Notes: generated by a model not told the origin, from the letters alone. Shown: positions 36,884 through 46,210, numbered from the stretch's first letter. The stretch: 64,000 nt of DNA from Candidatus Acetothermia bacterium (GCA_024653345.1 JANLFV010000006.1:17061-81060); one strand, 5' to 3'. Made by a program: numbers and translations.

Positions 36884-38797
36884 ATGAGCAGAAGGAAGCT
36901 CATTTTCCGGTTAGGTCTAGTCGCTCTAGTTGCGGTTATCCTCACCACGGCCCTCACCGGCGGCGGGCGCGATCGCGGGCAGTTCATGTTCTCGGAAGAA
37001 CTCCAGCCGGGGATGACGGGGTTCTGCAAGACCGCGGTGAACGGGAATCAAATCGTGACTTTCAACTTCACGATCGTCGACATTCTGAGGACGGCCTATG
37101 TGGGGCTCGACCCGCGGGCGGAGGAATACAAGATCACGATCCTGGCCCGCGCGGAAGAGGGCTTCTGGACTGCAGCGGGGATGAGCGGGAGCCCCTGCTA
37201 CATCGATGACAAGCTGATTGGCGCTTTATTCGCCAGCTACTCCTGGGACACACCGCTCACCGAGCCGGGGAAGCCCTTCCTAATCCAGCCGATCGAGGCG
37301 ATGCTCCCGGTCCTCGACGCCTGCCTGAGCAGGGTGAGCGCGCCGGCCAGTGGCTCAAGCAGCGCCTCAGCGCAGTTGGGTCCTGTGGGTCGAACCATTC
37401 AGGCGGTCAGCCTGACGGGGAAGACCGAGATTGAGCGGATCAAGGTCGTCGCTCGCCCTCCTGCCCCCGAGGAACTGGAAGCCCACCCGCGCACGCTCTT
37501 CGTCCAGTATCTCGCGACACCGGTCGCGGTGAGCGGCCTCTCGGGCAGGGCCTACCGCTGGTTGAAGGAGGGCATGGACGCCGAAGTCGGCGGGAGCGTG
37601 CTTCGCTACCTCCGCGGTGAGCGGGCCTTCCAGAGCTTCCTCTCCTCCCTTAGACAGGGCCTGGAAGAGCGGTATGATGTCGAGCTCTACAACTTCAGAG
37701 CGGGCGGGCAGGTCCAGGGGGTCGATCCCGGTCCGCTCGTCCCCGGCGCACCCGTGGGAAGCGCGATCATGCTCGGCGACTTCACCTACGGCGGCTACGG
37801 GACAGTCACCTACGTCGAGGACCAGTGCCTCATCGCCTATGGGCACCCCGACTTCTTCCTCGGGGAGACTGATCTATTCATGACCTCCATCTACATCACT
37901 GACTTGGTCCGCAGCATTCAGCGCCCCTTCAAGGAGGGCTACATTGTGGGCGAGGTTGGGAGCCTCCTCGAGGACAGACTGCACGCGATCGCCGGTGCGA
38001 TCGGCAGACCGACTACAGCGATCCAGCTCAATCTCACCGTCACAGACAGGGACTCCGGGATCACGAACACTTTCACGACCAAGTCGGTGGCCCTGCCAGA
38101 GTGGTATCCCGACAACCTCCTCTGGGCTGGCCTGGAGGCGGTGGACCGGACGTTGAACCGGGTGGGGCGAGGGACCTTGAACATGCATCTGACCATCAGG
38201 GGAGCCGCGGGCGAGAAGCTCCTGGAGCGGCGCGATATCTATGTGAGCAACTACGACATCTCCGAGGCGGGAACCTTCGATCCGGCCTGGATCTCTTATC
38301 TCCTGGCCTGGAACGAGTTCGCCGACCCTCAGATCAGCGCGATCGACCTCGAGATGACCGTCGAGAGGAACCTCCGCGTCAAGGTGATCGAGTCGGTCGA
38401 GCCGGCGAGCCAGTCCGTGAGCCGCGGCGGGACCCTCCGCTATAACCTCAAGCTCCAGCCCTATCGCGGGGCCCAGGAGACGATCACCGGCTCGCTCAAG
38501 ATACCTGACTGGGCAAACCAGGATGACGTGGTCTACCTCGAGGCCTTTCCCGCGAACTGGGCCTTCTGGAAGTTCGAGATGCAGGCCCCCTGGGCTCGGC
38601 CTTACTTCCTCTGGGACACGATCCTGGACCTCGACGGCCTGATCGAGGCGATCCAAGGGGCCTGGACGAATGACGCCGTGCTGGTCGTGGCCTGGTCCTC
38701 CACAACGGGAAGGGCATACGCCATCGACATCAAGTCCGTCGGCGACTTCTTCGTCGACGGCGATCGGGAGTCGGAGAAGGTCGCTCAGGTCCGGTAG
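36884..38797 (+). CDS. Secreted SpoIVB-type S55 peptidase-domain protein
   Basis: 637 residues. A Lys/Arg start and hydrophobic stretch (LGLVALVAVILTTALTG) form a signal peptide or anchor. The S55 domain is indicated by LQPGMTGFCKTAV and AAGMSGSPCYIDDKLIGALFASY, with catalytic Ser at ~103 by analogy with SpoIVB. The downstream YGGYGTVTYVEDQCLIAYGHPDF and GDFTYG segments are also family-like and contain a candidate His. The last ~250 residues look beta-rich and are not assigned. S55 proteins outside sporulation are common and poorly characterised; no sporulation genes are nearby. Confidence 0.75.
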   Translation: MSRRKLIFRLGLVALVAVILTTALTGGGRDRGQFMFSEELQPGMTGFCKTAVNGNQIVTFNFTIVDILRTAYVGLDPRAEEYKITILARAEEGFWTAAGMSGSPCYIDDKLIGALFASYSWDTPLTEPGKPFLIQPIEAMLPVLDACLSRVSAPASGSSSASAQLGPVGRTIQAVSLTGKTEIERIKVVARPPAPEELEAHPRTLFVQYLATPVAVSGLSGRAYRWLKEGMDAEVGGSVLRYLRGERAFQSFLSSLRQGLEERYDVELYNFRAGGQVQGVDPGPLVPGAPVGSAIMLGDFTYGGYGTVTYVEDQCLIAYGHPDFFLGETDLFMTSIYITDLVRSIQRPFKEGYIVGEVGSLLEDRLHAIAGAIGRPTTAIQLNLTVTDRDSGITNTFTTKSVALPEWYPDNLLWAGLEAVDRTLNRVGRGTLNMHLTIRGAAGEKLLERRDIYVSNYDISEAGTFDPAWISYLLAWNEFADPQISAIDLEMTVERNLRVKVIESVEPASQSVSRGGTLRYNLKLQPYRGAQETITGSLKIPDWANQDDVVYLEAFPANWAFWKFEMQAPWARPYFLWDTILDLDGLIEAIQGAWTNDAVLVVAWSSTTGRAYAIDIKSVGDFFVDGDRESEKVAQVR

Positions 38798-38851
38798 GAC
38801 GGACACATATTCTCGCAGCACCACGTCGACATCTGCTGACTGGAAAGGAAT

Positions 38852-38879
38852 GGGGCCGTCGGTCGAGCCCGACGGCCCC
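38852..38879. terminator. Hairpin between the S55 gene and tmRNA
   Basis: Perfect 11-bp stem GGGGCCGTCGG/CCGACGGCCCC with a 6-nt loop. On the minus strand it is followed by ATTCCTTTCC, making it a plausible terminator for ssrA; on the plus strand it may end the S55 transcript. No strong T-run on either side. Confidence 0.55.
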
Positions 38880-38886
38880 AAGCTCT

Positions 38887-39245
38887 TGGTGGAGGTGCGG
38901 GGAATCGAACCCCGGTCCGAAAATGCTTCCACCCGACTTCTACAAGCTTAGTCCCATGCTCTATTCTGAGGCCGAAAGCTCCCATGGGACAGGATCTTCC
39001 GGCCCGAGCCCTTCAGTTTCGTCCCCCATCCCTTCCGGGCTGAAGGGAAGAGGCCAGCCCGTTTCAGTCGACGCCCCTAAGGCCCCACGGGCGAGGGCCT
39101 CAGGGACGGCCCCTCAGTTAGTTATAAGAGGGGACAGCGAATGCCAGATTGTCGGCATTTATTGGTAGATCTGCCATTTGCAGGAGATGGCAGAAACTCC
39201 GCTTGCCGCCGGACTTCCGCATTCCCGTCGAGACCGTTCACCCCC
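38887..39245 (-). ncRNA. ssrA: tmRNA
   Basis: Ribosome-rescue RNA of ~359 nt. The acceptor stem pairs 5' GGGGGUG (39239-39245) with CACCUCC next to A-CCA (38887-38897). The 5' GGUCUCGACGGGAAU region and the 3' T-arm GGGGTTCGATTCCCC are diagnostic. A first pseudoknot is formed around the AUGGCAGA/UCUGCCAU hairpin (39170-39194). The most plausible tag frame starts at GCC (39154-39156), 13 nt after it, and reads ADNLAFAVPSYN before UAA (39118-39120). This tag does not end in ALAA. Confidence 0.93.
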
Positions 39246-39265
39246 ATCTCAAAGATCGCAGTGTT

Positions 39266-39293
39266 ATTATACAACAGAGAGCCCGAAATGCAA
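39266..39293 (-). promoter_or_regulatory. Promoter for tmRNA
   Basis: TTGCAT (39288-39293), 16-nt spacer and perfect TATAAT (39266-39271) on the minus strand. Start near 39259, with RNase P processing expected at 39245. It overlaps the last bases before the vanZ-like stop. Confidence 0.7.
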
Positions 39294-39294
39294 G

Positions 39295-39657
39295 CTACAA
39301 CCTCCGGCCGAGGAGCAGCCCGCCGAGCGCTCCGAGCGAGTCGGCGCCCCAGTCGAGGATCGAGGCCGAGCGCGTGGGGACGAAGAGCTGGTGGAGCTCA
39401 TCGGAGCCGGCGTAGGCCAAAGCGATGATCAGGGCCAGGCCGAGCCCGCGGGCGTCCCGCGGATTGAAGGCCTTCCAGGCCAGGAGGCCGAAGAGGAGAT
39501 ACTCGAGGAAGTGCCAGAGCTTATCCCCGTGGGCGAAGGGGAAGACGGGCGAACCCTCGGGGAGTGGGAGGCTCGAGAGCCAGAAGATCAGGCCGGAATA
39601 GAGGAGCAGCGTCAAGCCCCACAGCAGGCGTTTGTTCAATTCAGAGACATCTCCCAT
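39295..39657 (-). CDS. VanZ-like membrane protein
   Basis: 120 residues with about four hydrophobic helices. VanZ-family marks are HGDKLWHFLEYLLFGLLAW, DELHQLFVPTRSASILDWGADSLGALGGL. Function in this family is generally unknown; one member gives low-level teicoplanin resistance. The ATG lies 2 nt beyond the apparent 3' end of RNase P RNA and has no good ribosome site; TTG 39639 is another possible start. It is probably transcribed from the rnpB promoter. Confidence 0.85.
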   Translation of the reverse strand: MGDVSELNKRLLWGLTLLLYSGLIFWLSSLPLPEGSPVFPFAHGDKLWHFLEYLLFGLLAWKAFNPRDARGLGLALIIALAYAGSDELHQLFVPTRSASILDWGADSLGALGGLLLGRRL

Positions 39658-39659
39658 CA

Positions 39660-40015
39660 GAGCGCAGAGAGGGCCGTAAGCCGGATTCTGTGTTTAAGAG
39701 GGCCATCCATCTTGGCGGTCCACCCGGAGGCGAGAGGGCGGGCCGCCCTCGTCTTCCTCCCTACTCGACCTTGCTCCGGCCGGGGGGCTGCCAGCCCGGC
39801 CCGGTCGCCCGGGCCGGCGGTGGGCTCTTACCCCTTGAAGCCGCCTCTAGCGGCACCCTTTCACCCTTGCCCCAAGCGAGGCGGTCTGGTCTCTGTGGCC
39901 TTACCCGAGGGTCGCCCCTCCTGGGCTTGCGCCCAGCGGCCTGCCCTGTGGAGTCCGGACTTTCCTCGACCGAGCGGCAAGGCGCTCGGCCGCGGCCCTC
40001 CGGCCCTCTCTGCTC
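39660..40015 (-). ncRNA. rnpB: RNase P RNA, type A
   Basis: Catalytic RNA of RNase P, about 356 nt. The 5' half carries GAGGAAAGTCCGGACTCC with ACAGGG after it; the 3' end carries ACAGAATCCGGCTTACGG. The P1 helix pairs GCAGAGAGGGCC at the 5' end with GGCCCTCTCTGC at the 3' end. GC-rich P3/P12-like helices are evident. Ends are set from P1. Confidence 0.95.
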
Positions 40016-40018
40016 ACC

Positions 40019-40024
40019 ATTATA
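40019..40024 (-). promoter_or_regulatory. -10 element for rnpB
   Basis: Perfect TATAAT on the minus strand, placing the start at about 40012-40015, the rnpB 5' end. The matching -35 (TACTCT region near 40042) is poor and lies in the 3' end of the zinc-ribbon gene. Confidence 0.5.
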
Positions 40025-40030
40025 CCGGAT

Positions 40031-40741
40031 TCATTCCCAGTAGAGTATCCGGTGGCAGTTCTCGCAGACCACCAGCTCCCGCCCCTCGCGCACTCGGTCG
40101 CGCGTGTTCTCCGAGAGCCACATCTTGCAGCCGGAGCAGGAATCGCCCTCGACTCTCGCGATCGGCTCGTCGTAGCGGTAGTCGCGCATCAGCCGCTCAT
40201 ACTGCTCGAGGAGGTGGCGTTCGACCTGCGCGGCCAGCTCGGCGCGGCGCTCGCGAGCTCGCTCCAGCTCGGCCTGGCGGGCGGCGGTCTCCTGAGCCAC
40301 CCGGTCGATCTCCTCGCGCATCCCGCGCTCCCATGCGCTGAGCGCCTCGGCCTCCCCGGCCAGTTGCTTCTCTTTGGCCTCGATCTCGTTCATCAGCCCG
40401 ATCGCCCCGTCCGCCAGCTCTTCCATCCGCCGCCTGGTCCAGTCGAGCTTCTCCTTGAGCGCCTCCATCTCCCGGTAGCTCATGATGCTCTCGCGCAGCT
40501 GCTTTTCGTAGTTCCGCATCTGGTAGTCGAGGGAGTCGACCTCGTCGTTCCGGCGGTGGCTCTCGCGGCGGAGATCGTCCAGCGCCCTCCGCTTCTCCGC
40601 CAGCTCCGCACGCCTCTGGTCGATTCTCTCCTCCAGCTCCCTCCGCCGCGCCGCGAGCCGCTCGAGGCGGGCGGAGAGCTCGCTGATAGCCCGGTCCTGC
40701 CGCTGCACTTGGAATAGGAGTGCCAGCCTCTCGCGCATCAT
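40031..40741 (-). CDS. Coiled-coil protein with C4 zinc ribbon (DUF164 type)
   Basis: 236 residues. Residues ~1-190 are an almost continuous Arg/Glu-rich coiled coil. The C-terminus has SGCKMWLSENTRDRV and VVCENCHRILYWE, the paired Cys of the DUF164 zinc ribbon (CxxC...CxxC). Members are thought to bind nucleic acid but are largely uncharacterised. ATG 40741 or the next ATG 40738 may be used. It lies between rnpB and a divergent tRNA-Ala. Confidence 0.88.
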   Translation of the reverse strand: MMRERLALLFQVQRQDRAISELSARLERLAARRRELEERIDQRRAELAEKRRALDDLRRESHRRNDEVDSLDYQMRNYEKQLRESIMSYREMEALKEKLDWTRRRMEELADGAIGLMNEIEAKEKQLAGEAEALSAWERGMREEIDRVAQETAARQAELERARERRAELAAQVERHLLEQYERLMRDYRYDEPIARVEGDSCSGCKMWLSENTRDRVREGRELVVCENCHRILYWE

Positions 40742-40767
40742 CTCGCCCTCTCACTGTCTGAGGTATC

Positions 40768-40797
40768 AGTGTAGCCGGAGCTTCAGGAGGGAGGCAA
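40768..40797 (-). promoter_or_regulatory. Promoter for the zinc-ribbon coiled-coil gene
   Basis: TTGCCT (40792-40797), 18-nt spacer, TACACT (40768-40773) on the minus strand, about 20 nt before the start codon. Confidence 0.5.
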
Positions 40798-40810
40798 ACT
40801 CGCGGCTCGC

Positions 40811-40839
40811 TTGACTAGCGGCCCCAGGGATGTTAACAT
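40811..40839 (+). promoter_or_regulatory. Promoter for tRNA-Ala
   Basis: TTGACT (40811-40816), 17-nt spacer, TAACAT (40834-40839), 9 nt before the mature tRNA 5' end. Confidence 0.65.
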
Positions 40840-40848
40840 ACCCCCGCG

Positions 40849-40924
40849 GGGGCCGTAGCTCAGTTGGGAGAGCGCCTGTATGGCATGCAGGAGGTCAGGG
40901 GTTCGACTCCCCTCGGCTCCACCA
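40849..40924 (+). tRNA. tRNA-Ala (anticodon GGC)
   Basis: Cloverleaf with acceptor GGGGCCG/CGGCTCC, D-arm GCTCAGTTGGGAGAGC, anticodon stem CCTGT/GCAGG with loop ATGGCAT (GGC), T-arm with GGTTCGACTCC, discriminator A and encoded CCA. Monocistronic. Confidence 0.97.
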
Positions 40925-40946
40925 GCTCCTAGGCGGGGGGCGGCAG

Positions 40947-42377
40947 TTAGATTACGCCCTCCGCTTCCAGAAAGGCCCGATCGTTGAACTCCTCCTCGTG
41001 GTCAGCAAAGATCTGCGTCCGCTCGTGGCCCTTCCCGGCGATGAGAACCACATCTCCCGGCTCAGCGAGAGCGAGGGCCCGTCGGATCGCCTCCCGCCGG
41101 TCGACGATCGCCTCGTAGCTTGCGAGGGTTTGTCTTATCCCGACCTCGATCTCGGCGATGATCCCCTCAGGCGGCTCGGACTTGGGGTTGTCGCTGGTGA
41201 TGATCGTGTAGTCGCTCAGCCGGCCGCTGATCTGGCCCATCACCGGTCGCTTCAGGCGATCGGATTCGCCCCCGCAGCCGAAGACGGTGATGAGCCGCCG
41301 GTAGCGCGGTCGGAGCGCTGAGAGCACCTTCTCGAGGGCATCGGGGGAGTGGGCGAAATCGATCACGATCTCGAAGCCCCCTCGGGCAGGGAACCGCTCG
41401 AACCGCCCCTCGACCCGCCTGACGCGCTCGACCCCCTGCTTGATCGCTGACAGTGGCAGGCCCCGGGCCAGCCCCACGCCGATCGCGGCGAGGATGTTGT
41501 AGACATTGAACTCCCCCGGGAGGGCCGTCTCGATGGCCATCTCTCCCCTCGGGGTCCGGACGAGGAACCGCGAGCTGGCCAGGCCGAGCTCGAGATCTCG
41601 AGCGCGGATCGTCGCTCCCTCGCTGAGGCCGTAGGTGAGGACTTCCGCCCTCGTGGCCTCGATGCAGTCCTGACCGTGAGGATCGTCGAGGTTCACAACG
41701 GCTGTGCCCGAAGGCTGGAGCATGGCGAACAGCCGGAGCTTGGCCCTGAGGTAGTCCTCCGCCGTGCTGTAGTAGTCGAGGTGATCGTGGGACAGGTTCG
41801 TCCAGACCGCCGCGCCGAAATCGACCCCCAGCACCCGCTCCTGCGACAGGCCGTGGGCCGAGACCTCCAGGACCAGGTTCCTCATGCCAGCCAAGACGGC
41901 CGCGCGGGCAATCCTCTGAATGGCCAGCGGATCAGGGGTTGTGTTGGCCAGGCCGCGCTCGAGGTTGTTGCTGATCGTGCTGATTATCTCAGTCTGAGCT
42001 TCACCGAGGACGCTCTGCGCCAGATGCGCCACGGTGGTCTTCCCCTTCGTGCCCGTGACGCCGACCGTGAAGAGCTCGCGAGTGGGATGGCCATAGAAGG
42101 CCGCAGCGAGGAGGGCAAGCGCCCTCCGGCTGTTGGCAACCCGGACATAGGTTATCCCGCTTGGGGCGAGGTCTTTCTCCCCGACGACGGCGACCGCGCC
42201 ACCGGCGACCGCCTCCTCGATGTGGGCATGGCCGTCGTGCTTCTGCCCTCTGACCGCCACGAAGACGCTCCCCGGCCCGACGGAGCGGGAGTCGCAACTG
42301 ATTGCGGAGATCTCGACCTCGGGCTCGCCGGACAGGGCGAGGGGCTCGACCTCTTCGAGCAGGGAGGCCAATTTCAT
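40947..42377 (-). CDS. murE: UDP-MurNAc-tripeptide synthetase MurE
   Basis: Adds the third amino acid to UDP-MurNAc-L-Ala-D-Glu. ~476 residues from ATG 42377 (MKLASLLEEV), the usual Mur start; ATG 42398 is an alternative. ATP loop GVTGTKGKTT, SAHGLSQERV, TNLSHDHLDYYST, carbamyl-Lys region AKLRLF, domain III HSPDALEKVL and FGCGGESDRLKRPVMG. At the substrate-selecting DNPR motif of meso-DAP enzymes it reads DNPKSEPP, so the added residue (DAP, Lys or Orn) is uncertain. No other mur genes lie nearby. Confidence 0.93.
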   Translation of the reverse strand: MKLASLLEEVEPLALSGEPEVEISAISCDSRSVGPGSVFVAVRGQKHDGHAHIEEAVAGGAVAVVGEKDLAPSGITYVRVANSRRALALLAAAFYGHPTRELFTVGVTGTKGKTTVAHLAQSVLGEAQTEIISTISNNLERGLANTTPDPLAIQRIARAAVLAGMRNLVLEVSAHGLSQERVLGVDFGAAVWTNLSHDHLDYYSTAEDYLRAKLRLFAMLQPSGTAVVNLDDPHGQDCIEATRAEVLTYGLSEGATIRARDLELGLASSRFLVRTPRGEMAIETALPGEFNVYNILAAIGVGLARGLPLSAIKQGVERVRRVEGRFERFPARGGFEIVIDFAHSPDALEKVLSALRPRYRRLITVFGCGGESDRLKRPVMGQISGRLSDYTIITSDNPKSEPPEGIIAEIEVGIRQTLASYEAIVDRREAIRRALALAEPGDVVLIAGKGHERTQIFADHEEEFNDRAFLEAEGVI

Positions 42378-42477
42378 CTTCGTCTGCGGGTTAGCCATTT
42401 GCAACTGTGCGCGTTGCCGGCGCTGCCGAAACTATCTGTCATCCCCCCGCACTTGCCAACTGGGCAACTTGCGCAGC

Positions 42478-44388
<1,911 letters not shown>

Positions 44389-44392
44389 CTAA

Positions 44393-44421
44393 ATTGTAGC
44401 ACATCCTGATCAGTCTAGCAA
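44393..44421 (-). promoter_or_regulatory. Promoter for gyrB
   Basis: TTGCTA (44416-44421), 17-nt spacer, TACAAT (44393-44398) on the minus strand; start about 10 nt upstream of the ATG. Confidence 0.65.
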
Positions 44422-44508
44422 AATCCCCGGCCACAGCCCCCTCAATGTGGTCGGGATTACAGTCCGAGGCAAGGTCAGGGGACGGCCCGCGCGGGGAAGG
44501 CTGTCCCC

Positions 44509-44537
44509 TTGTCCGCTTTGGGGGCGTGGGCTAGAAT
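44509..44537 (+). promoter_or_regulatory. Promoter for the LipM-like gene
   Basis: TTGTCC (44509-44514), 17-nt spacer, TAGAAT (44532-44537). The start is predicted at 44543-44545, which is the ATG itself, so the message would be leaderless. Confidence 0.6.
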
Positions 44538-44544
44538 GAGCCCG

Positions 44545-45333
44545 ATGGAATGGCGGCTGCTGCGGAGCGGTCCCGGAGGTGCCGCGTGGAACATGGCCCT
44601 CGATGAGGCGCTCTGGCGCTCCTTCCCCAAGACCGGGAGGCCGATCCTCAGGCTCTACGCCTGGAGCGAGCCGGCGGTCTCCATCGGCTACGCCCAACGC
44701 GCTGCCGAGCTCGACCTTCGGGAGTGCTCACGACTGGAACTTTCGCTTGTCCGCCGGCCCACGGGGGGAAGGGCTGTCCTCCACGATCGTGAAGTGACCT
44801 GTGGCCTTATCCACCCTCTGGAAGGGCTCGGGGGCGTGGAGGCCTCCCACCGGTCGATCGCCACGGCCCTAGCCTTGGGCTTGCAGACGCTTGGCCTTGC
44901 AGCGGAGGTGGGCGAGGGAGGAAAGCGCGTGGGCGCCTGCGGTTCCGGCGCGTGCTTTGAGGCCCCCTCGCATTCCGAGCTGACCGTTCAGGGGAGGAAG
45001 GTCGCGGGCATGGCCCAGGTCCGGGATCAGTCGGCGCTCCTCGAGCAGTGCTCGTTCCCTCTGGAGCTGGATTACGAGGTGCTAGCCGCGGTCATGAGGC
45101 CGGATGGCCTCGAGGGCGAGGAGTTCATCAGCCTCCTCCAGGAGCGGGCGGCGGGGCTCCGCGAGTTCGGGCCGCTCGAAGTCGCTGATCTGGAGAGGGC
45201 ACTGATAGCCGGGTTCATCTTGCACTTCGGGGCTGAGCTCGAGGAGTCCGGCCCGACGGCTGAGGAGCTGGCCTTGGCCGGGGAACTGGCGAGCGAGAAA
45301 TATGGCGATCCTCGCTGGAACTTCAGGCGGTAA
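44545..45333 (+). CDS. LipM-like octanoyl/lipoyl transferase (BPL/LPL family)
   Basis: 262 residues: MEWRLLRSGPGGAAWNMALDEAL, SIGYAQ, RRPTGGRAVLH, then ACFEAPSHSELTVQGRKVAGMAQVR. The Cys before FEAPS and the Lys of GRKVAG are the catalytic positions in LipM octanoyltransferase; LplA ligases lack that Cys. It would attach octanoate to lipoyl domains. ATG 44545 coincides with the predicted transcription start; ATG 44536 falls in the -10 box. Divergent from gyrB. Confidence 0.85.
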   Translation: MEWRLLRSGPGGAAWNMALDEALWRSFPKTGRPILRLYAWSEPAVSIGYAQRAAELDLRECSRLELSLVRRPTGGRAVLHDREVTCGLIHPLEGLGGVEASHRSIATALALGLQTLGLAAEVGEGGKRVGACGSGACFEAPSHSELTVQGRKVAGMAQVRDQSALLEQCSFPLELDYEVLAAVMRPDGLEGEEFISLLQERAAGLREFGPLEVADLERALIAGFILHFGAELEESGPTAEELALAGELASEKYGDPRWNFRR

Positions 45334-45364
45334 CTTAACTTCCGCGGGCATTTCGGCGGAGCCC

Positions 45365-45393
45365 TTGACAAAGCGTCCCGCGGCTGGTATACT
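45365..45393 (+). promoter_or_regulatory. Strong promoter for the cold-shock gene
   Basis: Perfect TTGACA (45365-45370), 17-nt spacer, TATACT (45388-45393). Predicted start near 45400. Confidence 0.85.
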
Positions 45394-45399
45394 GCAGCG

Positions 45400-45568
45400 T
45401 CTGTAGCAGGCACTAGGATGTGGCTAAGTTTCGTGGCATTGAGACATAGCACCGATTGCCCTATGACTGGCTCTAGATGCTCCAACCTCACCAGAGGATC
45501 CTTAGCGGACCTTCCTGGGCAGTGGGCAGCATGAGAACAGTCAAATCTAGACAGACAGGGAGGTCGCG
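45400..45568 (+). promoter_or_regulatory. Long 5' leader of the cold-shock gene
   Basis: About 169 untranslated nt lie between the predicted start and the csp ATG, ending in GGGAGG 5 nt before it. Long leaders of this kind act as temperature-responsive structures in cspA of E. coli; here a regulatory role is inferred only from length and position. Confidence 0.5.
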
Positions 45569-45772
45569 ATGGCTAAGGGAACCGTCAAGTGGTTCAACAA
45601 CTCCAAGGGCTACGGTTTCATCACGCAGGACAACGGCGATGAGCTGTTCGTCCACTTCAGCGGGATCAAGGCCCAGGGGTTCAAGTCCCTGCGGGAAGGC
45701 CAGGCCGTGCAGTTCGACGTCGAGTCGGACGCCAAGGGCCCGCGGGCAGTCAACGTCACGGCGCTAGACTAG
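45569..45772 (+). CDS. Cold-shock domain protein (CspA family)
   Basis: 67-residue single-stranded nucleic acid chaperone. [20 protein letters not shown] has RNP1 (KGYGFI), and LFVHFSGI is RNP2. The conserved GQAVQFDVE and GPRAVNVT close the OB fold. Strong promoter, long leader and its own terminator indicate a separate, highly expressed unit. Confidence 0.97.
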   Translation: MAKGTVKWFNNSKGYGFITQDNGDELFVHFSGIKAQGFKSLREGQAVQFDVESDAKGPRAVNVTALD

Positions 45773-45793
45773 TCTCGAAAGAGCCAACGACCG

Positions 45794-45829
45794 GAGGCCC
45801 CATGAGCGATCATGGGGCCTCTGCTTTTT
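45794..45829 (+). terminator. Rho-independent terminator of the cold-shock gene
   Basis: Perfect 12-bp stem GAGGCCCCATGA/TCATGGGGCCTC with GCGA loop, followed by TGCTTTTT. Located 21 nt past the csp stop. Confidence 0.92.
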
Positions 45830-45881
45830 CTGGTTGTCCTCTCCCAGGCTCCGTTCCGTCGCCGGAGGAGGCTCCCCGGAC

Positions 45882-45912
45882 TTGACTTCACAGGAGTTGA
45901 CAGTGCTATGAT
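45882..45912 (+). promoter_or_regulatory. Probable promoter of a candidate structured RNA
   Basis: TTGACT (45882-45887), 19-nt spacer, and an extended -10 TGCTATGAT with TATGAT at 45907-45912. No coding start follows. Confidence 0.45.
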
Positions 45913-45918
45913 CGGCCC

Positions 45919-46125
45919 AAGGAGTGGGGGCGAGCAGCCTCTTGATCTGAGGGTGAGAGGTGAAGCTAGCAATCGAGATGCGTGCTCGCCCCTAGCACGA
46001 TGATATACAACCCTCACCGGGGTTAGCTGTCACGGACATCACTATCCAGAAGGACTTGAGCCCAAGGCTTAAGAGAAAGCCGCACTCACTGGGGGAGAGG
46101 ATAAATCCGCCTCGGGCTGCAAAGA
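45919..46125 (+). ncRNA. Candidate structured RNA of unknown class
   Basis: The ~210-nt stretch between the csp terminator and the tRNAs has no convincing protein frame but contains strong pairing: a perfect 10-bp stem GGGGCGAGCA (45927-45936) with TGCTCGCCCC (45983-45992); inside it GGTGAG can pair with downstream CTCACC, suggesting a pseudoknot; and a hairpin CTTGAGCC-CAA-GGCTTAAG at 46054-46072 that recalls the 3' bubble hairpin of 6S RNA. It ends near GGGCT/AGCCC. Identification as 6S RNA is only a guess. Confidence 0.35.
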
Positions 46126-46129
46126 GCCC

Positions 46130-46205
46130 TGGTGGGTGGTGCAGGACTTGAACCTGCGGCCTCCTGCACGTCAAGCAGACGCTCTTCCAACTGAGCTAAC
46201 CACCC
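46130..46205 (-). tRNA. tRNA-Val (anticodon GAC)
   Basis: Acceptor GGGTGGT/ACCACCC with discriminator A and encoded CCA, D-arm GCTCAGTTGGAAGAGC, anticodon loop TTGACGT (GAC), T-arm GCAGGTTCAAGTCCTGC. Second in a two-tRNA transcript after tRNA-Cys, separated by 5 nt. Confidence 0.96.
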
Positions 46206-46210
46206 TCGGG

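Noticed and set aside
36884..38797. Evidence for sporulation from the SpoIVB-like domain
   Set aside because: S55 domains occur in many non-sporulating bacteria, and no other sporulation gene is in the window.
39178..40341. 387-codon plus-strand frame across tmRNA, vanZ and RNase P RNA
   Set aside because: It spans two well-defined RNA genes and an opposite-strand membrane gene, so it is a chance frame.
45769..46017. 82-codon minus-strand frame after the cold-shock gene
   Set aside because: It crosses the csp terminator and the candidate RNA and has no ribosome site or family resemblance.
45919..46125. SRP RNA or riboswitch in the csp-tRNA interval
   Set aside because: The SRP core GGAAGC/AGCAG and known aptamer motifs are absent; 6S RNA is kept only as a low-confidence idea.
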